NCBI GenBank assembly: GCA_016293495.1
Contig: JAEDED010000016.1
Span: 1 to 51,820, forward strand
DNA: 51,820 bases
Direction: 5' to 3'
Origin: Treponema sp.
Lineage (GTDB): Bacteria; Spirochaetota; Spirochaetia; Treponematales; Treponemataceae
Of the stretch, positions 15,767 through 24,721 are shown piece after piece. How positions within the stretch are numbered: position 1 is the stretch's first letter; every line of letters begins with the position of its first letter. The notes below the pieces were generated by a model, which did no database searches, was not told the origin of the DNA, and saw only the letters and a list, made by a program, of their open reading frames with translations. Both the position numbers and the translations under genes were made by a program.

Positions 15767-16819
15767 ATGGCAAAGAAAAATGAAGAAGACTTTTCTGCAA
15801 TTGTAAGGGCAGACTTAAGGGATTCGTTTGACGATCAGGATTCAAACCTCCGTCCGAAAATGCTGAACGATTTTTTAGGACAGGAAACTGTAAAGAAAAA
15901 TCTTTCAACCTTCATTCAGGCTGCCCGTCAAAGACAGGAACCTTTAGACCATCTTCTTTTGATCGGACCTCCGGGACTTGGAAAAACTACACTTGCTCAG
16001 ATTACAGCTCACGAGCTCGGTGTTGACTTTAAGGTAACATCAGCTCCGGCTCTTGATAAACCGAAAGATCTTGCAGGAATTCTTTCTACAATCACAGAAA
16101 GAACAGTTTTCTTTATCGATGAAATTCACCGCTTAAAACCTGCAATTGAAGAAATGCTTTACATTGCAATGGAAGATTTTGAACTTGACTGGATTATCGG
16201 TCAGGGAGCTGCGGCTCGTACGGTTCGCATTCCGATTCCTCCGTTTACATTGATTGGCGCTACAACAAAAGCCGGCAGTGTAAGTTCACCTTTGAGAAGC
16301 CGCTTCGGATTTATTCCGCGCTTTGAATTTTATACTTACGAAGAACTTGCTTCGATCATCAAGCGAAGTGCCTCAATTCTTGATGTTAAGATTAACGAAG
16401 ATGCAGCGCTATCTTTAGCACAGTGTTGCCGCGGAACTCCTCGTGTTGCTAACAGAGTGCTCCGCCGAATGCGTGACTTTGCACAAGTTGAAGGTTCTGA
16501 TGTTATTACATCCAAAATCGTAAAAGAAGGACTTTCTCGTCTTGAGATTGACGAAATCGGTCTTGAAAAATATGACCGCGAGATTCTTCTTTCAATTATC
16601 CAGAACTTTGGCGGCGGACCTGTAGGGGCTGAAACTCTTGCAATTTCAATCGGTGAAAGCATGGACACCCTTGAAGATTACTACGAACCATATCTTATTC
16701 AGTGCGGTTTGATTCAGCGTACTCCAAGAGGAAGAATTGTTACTGACAAGGCTTACGAACACCTCGGGCTTAAAAAAAGTTCCAATGCAAATAATCAGGC
16801 AACCTTGTTTGATACTTAA
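15767..16819 (+). CDS. ruvB: Holliday-junction branch-migration ATPase RuvB
   Basis: RuvB is the AAA+ hexameric motor for branch migration. The 350-residue protein has the opening motif LRPKMLNDFLGQ and Walker A GPPGLGKTTLA (about residues 66-76). Walker B is FFIDEIHRL (about 115-123), a sensor segment TLIGATTKAG follows, and the arginine-finger region SPLRSRFG comes next. The C-terminal winged helix contains TPRGRIVTDKAYEHLGL. GAGG lies 8-9 nt before the ATG. It is followed by queA after 60 bp, the classic ruvCAB-queA arrangement. Confidence 0.95.
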   Translation: MAKKNEEDFSAIVRADLRDSFDDQDSNLRPKMLNDFLGQETVKKNLSTFIQAARQRQEPLDHLLLIGPPGLGKTTLAQITAHELGVDFKVTSAPALDKPKDLAGILSTITERTVFFIDEIHRLKPAIEEMLYIAMEDFELDWIIGQGAAARTVRIPIPPFTLIGATTKAGSVSSPLRSRFGFIPRFEFYTYEELASIIKRSASILDVKINEDAALSLAQCCRGTPRVANRVLRRMRDFAQVEGSDVITSKIVKEGLSRLEIDEIGLEKYDREILLSIIQNFGGGPVGAETLAISIGESMDTLEDYYEPYLIQCGLIQRTPRGRIVTDKAYEHLGLKKSSNANNQATLFDT

Positions 16820-16879
16820 GATTTTTGCATCAGAAACTAAACTTTTATTTTTAATTTGAATTACTAAATAGGAATATAT

Positions 16880-17953
16880 ATGAAAACCAGTGACTTTTAC
16901 TTTGATTTACCAGAAGACTTAATCGCACAGCATCCGTCAGGAGTTCGCGGCCAGGATAAGCTTATGCACCTTGACCCTAAAACTGGTAAGGTTGAACATT
17001 TTATGATGGATAATCTTCCAGACCTGATTACTCCAGATACCTTAATGGTATTCAATAACTCAAAGGTTCGACGTGCGCGCGTTTACGGCATTAAAGAAAC
17101 TACAGGCCGCGAAACTGAGTTTATGTTTTTGAACTCAATCGACAAAGAATGCTGTATCTGGAACACAATGGTAAAGTCAGCAAAAAAACAAAAGCCAGGA
17201 ATGAATTACAAGTTTCCGGATGGAACTGTAGGTCAGATTGTTGATGTAGAAGGAAATGCCGGTACAGAATTCCGCGCAATAAAATTTGATTTTGCAATTG
17301 ACGAAGCCTGGTTTGAAAGAAACGGTCATATTCCGCTTCCGCCATATATAAAGCGCGGTGACACAGAAGAAGATTCTGAACGCTACCAGAATGTTTACGC
17401 AAAAGAAACGGGTAGTGCTGCATGTCCTACAGCAGGACTTCACTTTACAGATGAAATGCTTAAGCGCCTTGACGAAAAAGGAATCGACCGCTGCTTTGTT
17501 ACATTACATGTAGGGCTTGGAACCTTCCTTCCTGTCCGCGAAGAAGAAATTGAAAATCACAAAATGCATGAAGAATATTATACAGTTCCGCTCGAAACTG
17601 CAGAAAAAATCAATAAGGCAAAAAAAGAAGGCCGTTCAATTTTAGCTGTAGGAACAACATCGGTGCGCACACTTGAATCAGTCGGACAGAGAATTATTGC
17701 TTCAGGAAAAAAGCCGGGCGACAATGATGAATGGGTAATTCCTGGAACTTCATCTACAAGCATCTTTATGTATCCGGGCTACAAGTTCAATGTAGTAGAC
17801 CAGATGTTTACAAACTTTCACACACCAGAAAGTACACTCATCATGCTGGTAAGTGCCTTTGCCGGTAAAGAAAACATCATGAACGCTTACAGCCAGGCCG
17901 TAGAAAATCGTTACAGATTTTTCTCTTACGGCGACTGTATGCTCATTAAGTAA
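16880..17953 (+). CDS. queA: S-adenosylmethionine:tRNA ribosyltransferase-isomerase QueA
   Basis: QueA transfers and rearranges the ribosyl group of SAM onto preQ1 at position 34 of tRNA, giving epoxyqueuosine. The 357-residue protein begins MKTSDFYFDLPEDLIAQHPS. It contains LMVFNNSKVRRARVYG (about residues 54-69) and HIPLPPYIKRGDTEEDSERYQ (in the region 151-171). It also has AAPTAGLHFT-like CPTAGLHFTDEML (about 184-196), VGLGTFLPVR (about 212-221) and the C-terminal NFHTPESTLIMLVSAFAG. Length is typical (about 345-360). TAGGA lies 8 nt before the ATG. It converges with the XDH-like operon; the stops are only a few bases apart with overlapping coordinates (17946-17953). Confidence 0.94.
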   Translation: MKTSDFYFDLPEDLIAQHPSGVRGQDKLMHLDPKTGKVEHFMMDNLPDLITPDTLMVFNNSKVRRARVYGIKETTGRETEFMFLNSIDKECCIWNTMVKSAKKQKPGMNYKFPDGTVGQIVDVEGNAGTEFRAIKFDFAIDEAWFERNGHIPLPPYIKRGDTEEDSERYQNVYAKETGSAACPTAGLHFTDEMLKRLDEKGIDRCFVTLHVGLGTFLPVREEEIENHKMHEEYYTVPLETAEKINKAKKEGRSILAVGTTSVRTLESVGQRIIASGKKPGDNDEWVIPGTSSTSIFMYPGYKFNVVDQMFTNFHTPESTLIMLVSAFAGKENIMNAYSQAVENRYRFFSYGDCMLIK

Positions 17954-18752
17954 GTTCGTGAAGGGAATGAGCTATAAGGTTTAAGAACTGCTGCTTGAGA
18001 ATAGGATCGTATTCAACGCCTTTTGCGCTTTCATCAAAATCACGGCTTGCAGTTTCAATAAAGTCATGAATTTTTGACTGTGATAATGGAAGTCTTATTC
18101 CTAAGAAGTTTGTCTCAAGTTGTTTACTCTGAAAAATAAACGGACCGGAAAAACATAATCTTAAGTTTATCAGAATATTTTTTTCAGTTTTTGCAAGAAA
18201 GCAGAACGAAGCTGAATCTGCTGTAATTTTATGTGAAGGTCCGAGTCTTTTAAAAATTTCAACATTCCAGTCTTTTGTCGGAATCCTTACGCTTACCAAA
18301 ACAGATTCAGGAGAAGCTGTGTCGAGTTTTGTTACAGGAATAATATCAAAGCTTTTCTGATTCTTAAATTTTAGTGAAGCATCAAGAACCGCAAGTGGTG
18401 CGATAAGCGTAAGACGTGGATCTTTTGCCATAATGTTTCCACCGAGCGTAGCCATATTTCTTACCGCATGATTTGAAATCGAAAACAGTGCTTCATAAAG
18501 AATGGAAGGAAGATAATTTGGTCCCAGGTGCAGCATGTTGTTCAAGGTAACGGCAGGTCCAAAATCAATAAAGCGTTCATGTTTATCAATGAAGGTTAAT
18601 TCTGAATTGTTTCTTATTGAAAGGAATTTTTCAGGAAAGTCAGTAATGTAAGTACCACCACCGATGATTTTAAGATTACTGATTGTCTTTAACTGAAAGA
18701 GAATATCATTAATTGTTTTTGCAGTAAAAATGTGATGTTTATCACTAGCCAT
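17946..18752 (-). CDS. XDH-family FAD-binding subunit-like protein
   Basis: The 268-residue protein resembles the CoxM/XdhB FAD subunit of molybdenum hydroxylases. The N-terminal FAD loop reads IGGGTYI (about residues 30-36; usually GGGTDL). A second FAD-contact motif, ATLGGNIMAKDPR (about 101-113), is intact, and a CO_deh_flav_C-like domain fills the last third. It is the last of five tightly packed genes. Its ATG lies 1 nt after the stop of the iron-sulfur gene, with AAGGA upstream. FAD binding looks plausible, unlike cofactor binding by the large subunit. The redox partner and substrate are unknown. Confidence 0.78.
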   Translation of the reverse strand: MASDKHHIFTAKTINDILFQLKTISNLKIIGGGTYITDFPEKFLSIRNNSELTFIDKHERFIDFGPAVTLNNMLHLGPNYLPSILYEALFSISNHAVRNMATLGGNIMAKDPRLTLIAPLAVLDASLKFKNQKSFDIIPVTKLDTASPESVLVSVRIPTKDWNVEIFKRLGPSHKITADSASFCFLAKTEKNILINLRLCFSGPFIFQSKQLETNFLGIRLPLSQSKIHDFIETASRDFDESAKGVEYDPILKQQFLNLIAHSLHELT

Positions 18753-18753
18753 G

Positions 18754-19230
18754 TTATCTTAATTTTTCCTTGTTAAAATGAATTGAATAAGCATATAAAA
18801 TACCATTGATGAGAGCATTTTGTTCAACACAGCAGTCGTTGATTCTGCTTGTTATTGCAGAAATTTTTTCGCGTGTAGGTTCTGTCATTGAACTCAATAT
18901 TTCGTAGGCAAGAAAAATCTTACCTGCGTTACAATAACCACAGAGCGAAATTCCTGCTTTTTCAAAACCCTTCATGATATCTGCATATGCTTCACTTTTT
19001 GAAAAATATTCAAGAGTTGTTATCTTTGCGCCCATAACAATACCGACAGGAATGTGGCAGCTTGGAACTGCTTTGTTATCAACCAGAACATAACAGGCAC
19101 CGCAGCTTGTTGAAAGACAGCCATGCTTTACAAGATTAAAATTAACCATGCGTAAAACATCTGCCAGCATTTCTGCAGGATCTGATTCGATAACACAGTC
19201 TTTATCATTTATAGTCAGCTGAATTTTCAT
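18754..19230 (-). CDS. XDH-family [2Fe-2S] subunit-like protein, second cluster degenerate
   Basis: The 158-residue protein matches the small iron-sulfur subunit of XDH-type enzymes. The first ferredoxin-like cluster motif is complete: HGCLSTSCGACYVLVDN then SC (C-x4-C-x2-C-x11-C, about residues 37-57). The second cluster normally uses CGxC plus CRCTGY. CGYCNAG is present (near 97), but the other pair reads NDCCVEQN, with adjacent cysteines, so the second cluster may be altered or absent. It overlaps the upstream gene by 4 bp (ATGA) and has AAGGAG ahead of it. T. pallidum carries a homologue annotated quinoline 2-oxidoreductase (TP0080, from memory). Confidence 0.8.
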   Translation of the reverse strand: MKIQLTINDKDCVIESDPAEMLADVLRMVNFNLVKHGCLSTSCGACYVLVDNKAVPSCHIPVGIVMGAKITTLEYFSKSEAYADIMKGFEKAGISLCGYCNAGKIFLAYEILSSMTEPTREKISAITSRINDCCVEQNALINGILYAYSIHFNKEKLR

Positions 19231-21308
19231 TTAGAAATCATCTCCTTAAAGAAAGTCTGAGGCTTAACTGGAATAGTATTAATTTCATGCCCAATTGCCT
19301 GTGAAAGAGCACTTGAAAATGCTGCAGGAAGAATTCTTGAAATAAGACCATCAATCTGTTTAGGATCATTTTCTGACTGCACGAATGAAACCGAAATCTT
19401 GTCGCATTTTAATGCTTCATCTTCAACAATTTCAGAAAGTGCATGTTCGATTGAAAGTTTAACAGAATTTTCTGCAACCTTCGGAATTCCGATTTTTCCT
19501 GCACTGATGATTGCATTGATTTTTTTAATGTAAATTTTATAAGTGTATGGATTAAGTTCAAGATCCATAATCAGGGTTCCAAACGAGCTTGTAAAGAAAG
19601 GAACGCCTGAAAATTTTTCTTTGTTCCATACACGTTTTTGTGGAGCTGTAAAACCTTTGACAGAAGAAATAGGAAGCGGTTTTTTAAAGCGTTTTGACTG
19701 AATGTCCAGACAGCATTTTTTCAAAAGGTAAGTCATTACCGAAATGTTTGAATAAACATTTTCAGGAACAGAAAGTTCATCGTGAATGTCAAAATTGCTG
19801 TCCAGTTTAATCTGCTTAGGATCAAGCTCAAGAATTTGGGCTGCTGTATTTTTCCAAACTTCAAGAGTCCACGAAGAAGGTGCAGGTGCATGAATTACAA
19901 GAGTTCCGTCACTTTCAAGAGTTGCTTCCATTTTCTGGTTAGAAGCATAAATATTGCTTCCGTAATAACCGATACCGTTAAACCCGCAGGCAAGTCCGAT
20001 TCCCCTCAAAGGAAAGTTTTCAATGTTTTCAAAATCAACTTTTCTGTCTAAAGATTCAAGACGGTACGAAATAAACTTACGGTTCAAATCGGTTTGGCGT
20101 ACAATTGCCGCAAAGCCTTCACGTACTTTTTCGTTTGAAAAACTGAATGGCATTGAAAACTTTCTTTCAAAGTTTTTCATGCGGATTTCGTCAGGAAGAA
20201 AGCCTGTAACATGACAGATTTTCTGCATCTGATTTTCAATTGCAAAAAACGCCTGCGAATCTATACATTCAATGTTGAAAGAAACTGGCGCGTTGTTTGA
20301 TTCATATGCCTTTGCAATGATTTCAAGATTGCGAACGGAATAAATATTGTTTGCCGCAATTACAAGGCGGTCAAGAATTTCTGCTGCAAAAGGGTTGTGA
20401 TAGCCCGAATCAAGTTCAATCAGAATTTGAGTTGCTTCAATAATCGCGTCCTTCTTTCTGATGGAACTTCTGATTTTTATAGAAATAGGGCTTTTTTTAG
20501 TTAAGAATGCATAGTGTTCTTGTCTTGAAAGAACAAGAAGGACAGGTTTTCTTGTCTTTATTGCAACAAGTGAAGCCTGGATTGCATTAACAGTATTTAT
20601 CCAAATAGTGTTTGTATGAGGCCCGGAAGAAATTGTTTTTCTAATGACAACTTCACTTGTCTTTAAACCAAATACGCGTTTTACGTTTTCCTGAAGGTGT
20701 TTAGGCCATTGTGTCGGTGTTGAGATTGTTAAAATATCTTTGTCAAAAATACAGAAGGCTCCGTTTGTTTCATTGCATGAAGGAGCATTTAAAACTGAAG
20801 TCCATACACCTTTTACGTCAAAGTTTTTCTTTGAAAAAAGCTTTGAAAAATCTTCAGGTTTTTGAGCTTTTCCGTTTCTTATAAAACGCTGGGCATAAGG
20901 ATAGTCTTTTTCCTTGTTTTTAGCAGCAGGCTCTTTGAAAAACTCAATTGTAATGTTTTTTTCGAGTTCCTCTAATTCCCTGAAATCAGGACCTGCAAGA
21001 ATACCGTAAGCCTGGCCCTTGTAAAAGATTTCTTTGTCAGCAAAGATTTCTGTCTGAACATCAAGGGTTTCTACATAATTCTGTTCACCAAAATCGCGGG
21101 CAGTATAGAAGAAATAGCCTTCAGGTAAGGAACCGCATGTAATGGCTTTGATTTTACCTTTGCCTGTCATGCTGCGGACTATCTTTGCATAAATCATTCC
21201 AGGAGCAGAAAGGTCACTGTAATAAGTTTTCGGAAGCTGAGAATATAACTGTGGAATTTCATCTTTAACAGCCTTTGCGGCTTTTGCAGTTGTTTTTTTA
21301 GCCGGCAT
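19227..21308 (-). CDS. Degenerate XDH-family large subunit, molybdenum-site motifs lost
   Basis: The 693-residue protein follows the xanthine dehydrogenase/aldehyde oxidase large-subunit fold from end to end. The N-terminal hammerhead domain reads YYSDLSAPGMIYAKIVRS (about residues 28-45), two MoCoBD domains follow, and the C-terminal tail reads LPAAFSSALSQAIGHEI. The cofactor motifs are gone. The GGGFGGK loop reads SSGPHTN, the RGFGxPQ region reads FNIECIDSQ, the EGQG-type segment reads APAPSSW, and the catalytic GVGEP region reads IDGLISR, so the active-site glutamate is missing. The N-terminus is a K/A-rich tail (MPAKKTTAKAAKAVK). It overlaps the aminotransferase gene by 11 bp and the iron-sulfur gene by 4 bp. 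It may be a structural or redox scaffold rather than a molybdenum enzyme. Confidence 0.75.
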   Translation of the reverse strand: MPAKKTTAKAAKAVKDEIPQLYSQLPKTYYSDLSAPGMIYAKIVRSMTGKGKIKAITCGSLPEGYFFYTARDFGEQNYVETLDVQTEIFADKEIFYKGQAYGILAGPDFRELEELEKNITIEFFKEPAAKNKEKDYPYAQRFIRNGKAQKPEDFSKLFSKKNFDVKGVWTSVLNAPSCNETNGAFCIFDKDILTISTPTQWPKHLQENVKRVFGLKTSEVVIRKTISSGPHTNTIWINTVNAIQASLVAIKTRKPVLLVLSRQEHYAFLTKKSPISIKIRSSIRKKDAIIEATQILIELDSGYHNPFAAEILDRLVIAANNIYSVRNLEIIAKAYESNNAPVSFNIECIDSQAFFAIENQMQKICHVTGFLPDEIRMKNFERKFSMPFSFSNEKVREGFAAIVRQTDLNRKFISYRLESLDRKVDFENIENFPLRGIGLACGFNGIGYYGSNIYASNQKMEATLESDGTLVIHAPAPSSWTLEVWKNTAAQILELDPKQIKLDSNFDIHDELSVPENVYSNISVMTYLLKKCCLDIQSKRFKKPLPISSVKGFTAPQKRVWNKEKFSGVPFFTSSFGTLIMDLELNPYTYKIYIKKINAIISAGKIGIPKVAENSVKLSIEHALSEIVEDEALKCDKISVSFVQSENDPKQIDGLISRILPAAFSSALSQAIGHEINTIPVKPQTFFKEMISK

Positions 21309-22503
21309 AATTTTCCATTCCTATTTGTTTGACTGCATCAATTGTCATATAAGCCATTTCTTCTGTCATGTCTGGCCACAATGGCATTGAAATTGTTCTG
21401 ATAAAATGATCTTCTGCGTTCGGATAATTTTCTTTTGTAAAAGAGGAATCAAGTCCCTGCCAGTAGCTGAAGTGGAAAAGCGGAATGAAGTGCATTGAAA
21501 TTCCGATGCCACAGGTCTGAAGCTGTTTTGAAAAATCATCACGGTCAATTTTTAATTTGTCGAGCTTGAGGCGGAGCAGATACAGGTGCCATGCATTTCC
21601 CTGGCAATCAGGTGGAATTTCTACGAAGTCCAGTTTTGAAAATTCCCTATTGTAAATTTCTGCGATATGTTTTCGTTTCTCGTAAAATTCCTGTGTTCTT
21701 TTTAACTGAACTCTTCCAAGCGCACTTAAAATATCAGGCAGATTGAATTTATATCCGGGCGCAATAATGTCGTACATCCAGCTGGCTTTTGGAGAAGTGT
21801 ATCTGTCCCAGGTTGTGCGGTCCATACCGTGGAGGCGCATCATCTGCATGTTTTTAATAAGAGCAGGCTCCTTTGCACAGATCATTCCGCCTTCTGCAGT
21901 TGTCAGAGGCTTTGTAGCGTAGAAAGAAAAAACACCGGCATCGCCGATAGTTCCCGCATAGCCCATGTCCGTAAGGCTTGGAAAAGAATGAGCTGCGTCT
22001 TCAATAACTTTAAGGTTGTATTTTTTTGCAAGCTCCATGATTTTTTTCATATTGCAGACAGTACCTGCAATGTGTACAGGGACGATTGCGGTAAAATTAT
22101 ACTTGTGTGTTTTTTCATTTTTTTCAAGAATTTCTTGAATTTTATCGGCGTCGATATTATACGAATCTTTTTCAATGTCACAGAAAACAACATCAGCACC
22201 TAAATGCTTTGCACAGGCAGCCGTAGAAACAAAAGTGTAGGGCGTTGTAATGACATGAGTGCCGGCCTTTACGCCACATGCATGCATTGCAAGAATCATA
22301 CCGCTTGTATTTGAGTTAACTGCAAGGCTTTGAACATTATTGTTTACCACAGAAGAATTCATAAAGTTTGAAAATTCTTTTTCAAATTCAAGAGTAACGT
22401 TTCCGGTAGTAAGCCAGCCTGAACGAATTACATCGAGAACAGCTTTTTCTTCTTCTTCGCTGATTGATGGTTTTGAAAATGGAACTTTTAATTCTGTGCT
22501 CAT
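21298..22503 (-). CDS. DegT/DnrJ/EryC1/StrS-family PLP aminotransferase for nucleotide sugars
   Basis: The 401-residue protein is a sugar aminotransferase of the SpsC/PglE/LegB/PseC type, which converts a 4-keto-6-deoxy nucleotide sugar to the 4-amino sugar using PLP. It starts VPFSKPSISEEEEKAVLDVI and has SGWLTTG (about residues 29-35), VNSNTSGMILAMHA (about 62-75) and VIEDAAHSF (about 165-173). The PLP lysine lies in FSFYATKPLTTAEGGMI (about 192-208). The length is typical. AAAGGGA lies 7 nt before the ATG. The upstream dehydratase (30 bp away) would make its substrate. Confidence 0.88.
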   Translation of the reverse strand: MSTELKVPFSKPSISEEEEKAVLDVIRSGWLTTGNVTLEFEKEFSNFMNSSVVNNNVQSLAVNSNTSGMILAMHACGVKAGTHVITTPYTFVSTAACAKHLGADVVFCDIEKDSYNIDADKIQEILEKNEKTHKYNFTAIVPVHIAGTVCNMKKIMELAKKYNLKVIEDAAHSFPSLTDMGYAGTIGDAGVFSFYATKPLTTAEGGMICAKEPALIKNMQMMRLHGMDRTTWDRYTSPKASWMYDIIAPGYKFNLPDILSALGRVQLKRTQEFYEKRKHIAEIYNREFSKLDFVEIPPDCQGNAWHLYLLRLKLDKLKIDRDDFSKQLQTCGIGISMHFIPLFHFSYWQGLDSSFTKENYPNAEDHFIRTISMPLWPDMTEEMAYMTIDAVKQIGMENYAG

Positions 22504-22533
22504 AATTATTTCCCTTTCTTGTTATAAATCAGA

Positions 22534-24021
22534 TTATAAATCAGAAGATTCTTCCGGTTTTAATTCTGGAATTACTTTCTGCAGGATTTCACGTAAAAGG
22601 CCTGCATTTCTGTATTTAGTAAAATCTGTTTCAGAGGAACTGATACAGATTTCTTTAAGCTCTTCCAGCAGCTTATCAAGATCAAAGTTCAAAGGAAGTG
22701 CTTCCATTTTGAGAAGCTTTGCATATTCTGTCGGCTGAGGATTTTCCTCTTTAAGCCATAAAGGTTCTGTAAGTCGTTCACCTTTACGGACACCGGTAAA
22801 CTGGATTTCGATATCCTTGTTAGGTTCATGACCGCTGAAGGTAATGATGTGTTCAGCAAGATCCTTAATCTTAATCGGTTCTCCCATATCAAGCAGGTAT
22901 GAAAAACCATTCTGACCAATACCGCCAGTCTGTAAAACAAGAGAACAGGCTTCTGGAATTGTCATAAAGAAGCGTTCCATTCCAGGATCAGTAACTGTAA
23001 CAGGACCGCCGTTTTTAATCTGTTCCATAAACAGCGGAAGAATTGAACCACGTGAGCCAAGAACATTGCCGAAACGAACGAACATAAAATCCTGTTTTTT
23101 ATCTTTAACCTTGTCTGCAGCCTGGAGCAGAAGTTTTTCCGAAAGGAATTTTGAAGCTCCGTAAATTGAAACCGGGCTGACCGCTTTATCAGTTGAAATA
23201 AGAACAAATTTCTTAACCCCGAATTCAATGCTTGCATCAAGAAGGTTTTTAGTTCCGAACACGTTGTTCTCAATTACCGCAACTGGATTTTCTTCCATAA
23301 GCGGAACATGCTTGTAAGCTGCACAATGGAAAATAACGTCACACTTAGTATGAGAAATAATGTAGCGCACATATTCCCTGTCTTTCATGTCGCCAATAAT
23401 AGGAACGATAGTGGCTTTTTCGCCGACACCTTCAGTCTGTAAAAGACGAAGTTCGCGGTTTATCTGATAAATGGAATTTTCACCGTGACCGAAAAGGTAA
23501 AGTCGTTCAGCACCGCCGGAAAGTAACTGACGGGCAAGTTCGGAACCGATTGAACCGCCGGCACCTGTAATTAATACGCGTTTTCCTCTAAGGTAGGAGA
23601 GGCTTTCTTTAAGAGAAATAGTAACGGGAGTTCTTCCGAGAATATCAAGCGGGTCAATTTCACGCGTCTGAACAAAGTGGGCTGTTCCGTTTACGACCTG
23701 GCTTATGCTTGGAAGAATTTTAATGTGTTTGAATCCGCTTTTAGTTAGAACCTCATAAATTTCTTTGATTCTTTCAGCTTTTGCAGTAGGAATTGCGATT
23801 ACCGCTTCGCTTGCTTCCGGAGAGTTTAATATGGAAGTAACATTATCAATTGGTCCAAGAACAGGAATACCGTCAATCTTTTTACCGATGAGTTCTTTGT
23901 CATCATCAAGAAAAGCGGCAATGTTGCCAAATACCTTTTTTCGTTTAATATCATTGGCAATCATCTGACCGGCAAAACCGGCACCAATTATGTAAAATTG
24001 AGAAGTCTGCTGTTTAATCAT
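22534..24021 (-). CDS. Soluble nucleotide-sugar 4,6-dehydratase (FlaA1/PglF/CapD-type)
   Basis: The 495-residue protein has an N-terminal CoA-binding-like Rossmann domain (about residues 8-120, IIGAGFAGQMIAND). An extended SDR dehydratase domain follows, with ITGAGGSIGSELARQ (about 151-165), the STDKAVSPVSIYGASK active-site segment (about 283-298), and MERFFMTIPEA (about 352-362). This is the WbpM/PglF/CapD family, which makes UDP-4-keto-6-deoxy-HexNAc, here without the usual N-terminal membrane helices. No Shine-Dalgarno is near the ATG. Instead an AAGGTGG sits at the predicted 5' end, separated by a small hairpin. It is the first gene of the five-gene operon and matches T. pallidum TP0077 (annotated cap5D, from memory). 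Confidence 0.87.
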   Translation of the reverse strand: MIKQQTSQFYIIGAGFAGQMIANDIKRKKVFGNIAAFLDDDKELIGKKIDGIPVLGPIDNVTSILNSPEASEAVIAIPTAKAERIKEIYEVLTKSGFKHIKILPSISQVVNGTAHFVQTREIDPLDILGRTPVTISLKESLSYLRGKRVLITGAGGSIGSELARQLLSGGAERLYLFGHGENSIYQINRELRLLQTEGVGEKATIVPIIGDMKDREYVRYIISHTKCDVIFHCAAYKHVPLMEENPVAVIENNVFGTKNLLDASIEFGVKKFVLISTDKAVSPVSIYGASKFLSEKLLLQAADKVKDKKQDFMFVRFGNVLGSRGSILPLFMEQIKNGGPVTVTDPGMERFFMTIPEACSLVLQTGGIGQNGFSYLLDMGEPIKIKDLAEHIITFSGHEPNKDIEIQFTGVRKGERLTEPLWLKEENPQPTEYAKLLKMEALPLNFDLDKLLEELKEICISSSETDFTKYRNAGLLREILQKVIPELKPEESSDL

Positions 24022-24063
24022 TTATAAATAAGTTCAAAAAAGAACTTTCCCCACCTTACAATA

Positions 24064-24092
24064 ATAATAACATACAATATTCCTTTCTTCAA
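24064..24092 (-). promoter_or_regulatory. Promoter of the dehydratase / XDH-like operon
   Basis: On the minus strand: TTGAAG (24092-24087), 17-nt spacer, TATTAT (24069-24064). The expected start near 24057 coincides with AAGGTGG. The hairpin AGTTC-TTTTTT-GAACT (24041-24026) lies between that Shine-Dalgarno-like sequence and the ATG at 24021. Confidence 0.5.
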
Positions 24093-24202
24093 TTTGATTT
24101 TAAGGTGAATTTGTAAAAACATTTCACTAAACAAAAAATCTGGAATTCCGATATTCAAAAGGTAGAAAAGGTAATTTTTACCTGGGAAAAACGGAGTTTT
24201 TC

Positions 24203-24721
24203 ATGAATTTTATTAAAAAAAGCCTGATTTTAATGACTCTTCTGGCGGGAAGTTTTGTAAGTGCAAAATCTTTTTCGCTTCAGATAATTCAAAAAAATGG
24301 CTCAGAAACAGTTGTATATGAAGCTTCATATATGATTGAACAGACAATCATGGATTATTTTTACGAGAATATGTACATCGTTTCAAATAGTCCTGTAATT
24401 ATTCAGAAAAAAGGCGAAGACATTTCGGCTGAACTGCAGAAAGCTTACGATGCGGCTCAGGAAGGTTCTCTTGATTATTTAATAGAAGCTGAAGTTTTTT
24501 ATAACTTAAGTGATTCAAATAATCCAGAAGAAGCTCTTTTGCAGAATATTGATAAAATTGAATGGAAAGTAGTTTCCCTTCAGACAAAAAAAACTCTTGT
24601 AAAAGGAAATGCCGTACCAGGAAAAAAATTCAGAAATGATGACGACGGTTTGTTTTATTTTTCAAACGAACTTGCAGAACATATAAAAGAACAGATTGAA
24701 TTGAAGGGTGGTCGAAAATGA
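24203..24721 (+). CDS. Exported protein of unknown function
   Basis: The 172-residue protein has a signal peptide (MNFIKKSLILMTLLAGSFVSAKS, cleavage likely after VSA). A mixed alpha/beta body follows, with QTIMDYFYENMYIVSNSPVI and EGSLDYLIEAEVFY, and no cysteine at a lipobox position. It should be periplasmic or outer-membrane associated. GGAG lies 9 nt before the ATG. Its stop overlaps the start of the SPOR-domain gene by 4 bp (ATGA), so the two are translationally coupled and probably work together at the cell wall. I do not recognise the family. Confidence 0.72.
   Translation: MNFIKKSLILMTLLAGSFVSAKSFSLQIIQKNGSETVVYEASYMIEQTIMDYFYENMYIVSNSPVIIQKKGEDISAELQKAYDAAQEGSLDYLIEAEVFYNLSDSNNPEEALLQNIDKIEWKVVSLQTKKTLVKGNAVPGKKFRNDDDGLFYFSNELAEHIKEQIELKGGRK

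Noticed and set aside
19227..21308. Active xanthine dehydrogenase or quinoline oxidoreductase
   Set aside because: The molybdenum-cofactor and catalytic glutamate motifs are missing, so the enzymatic name is not supported.
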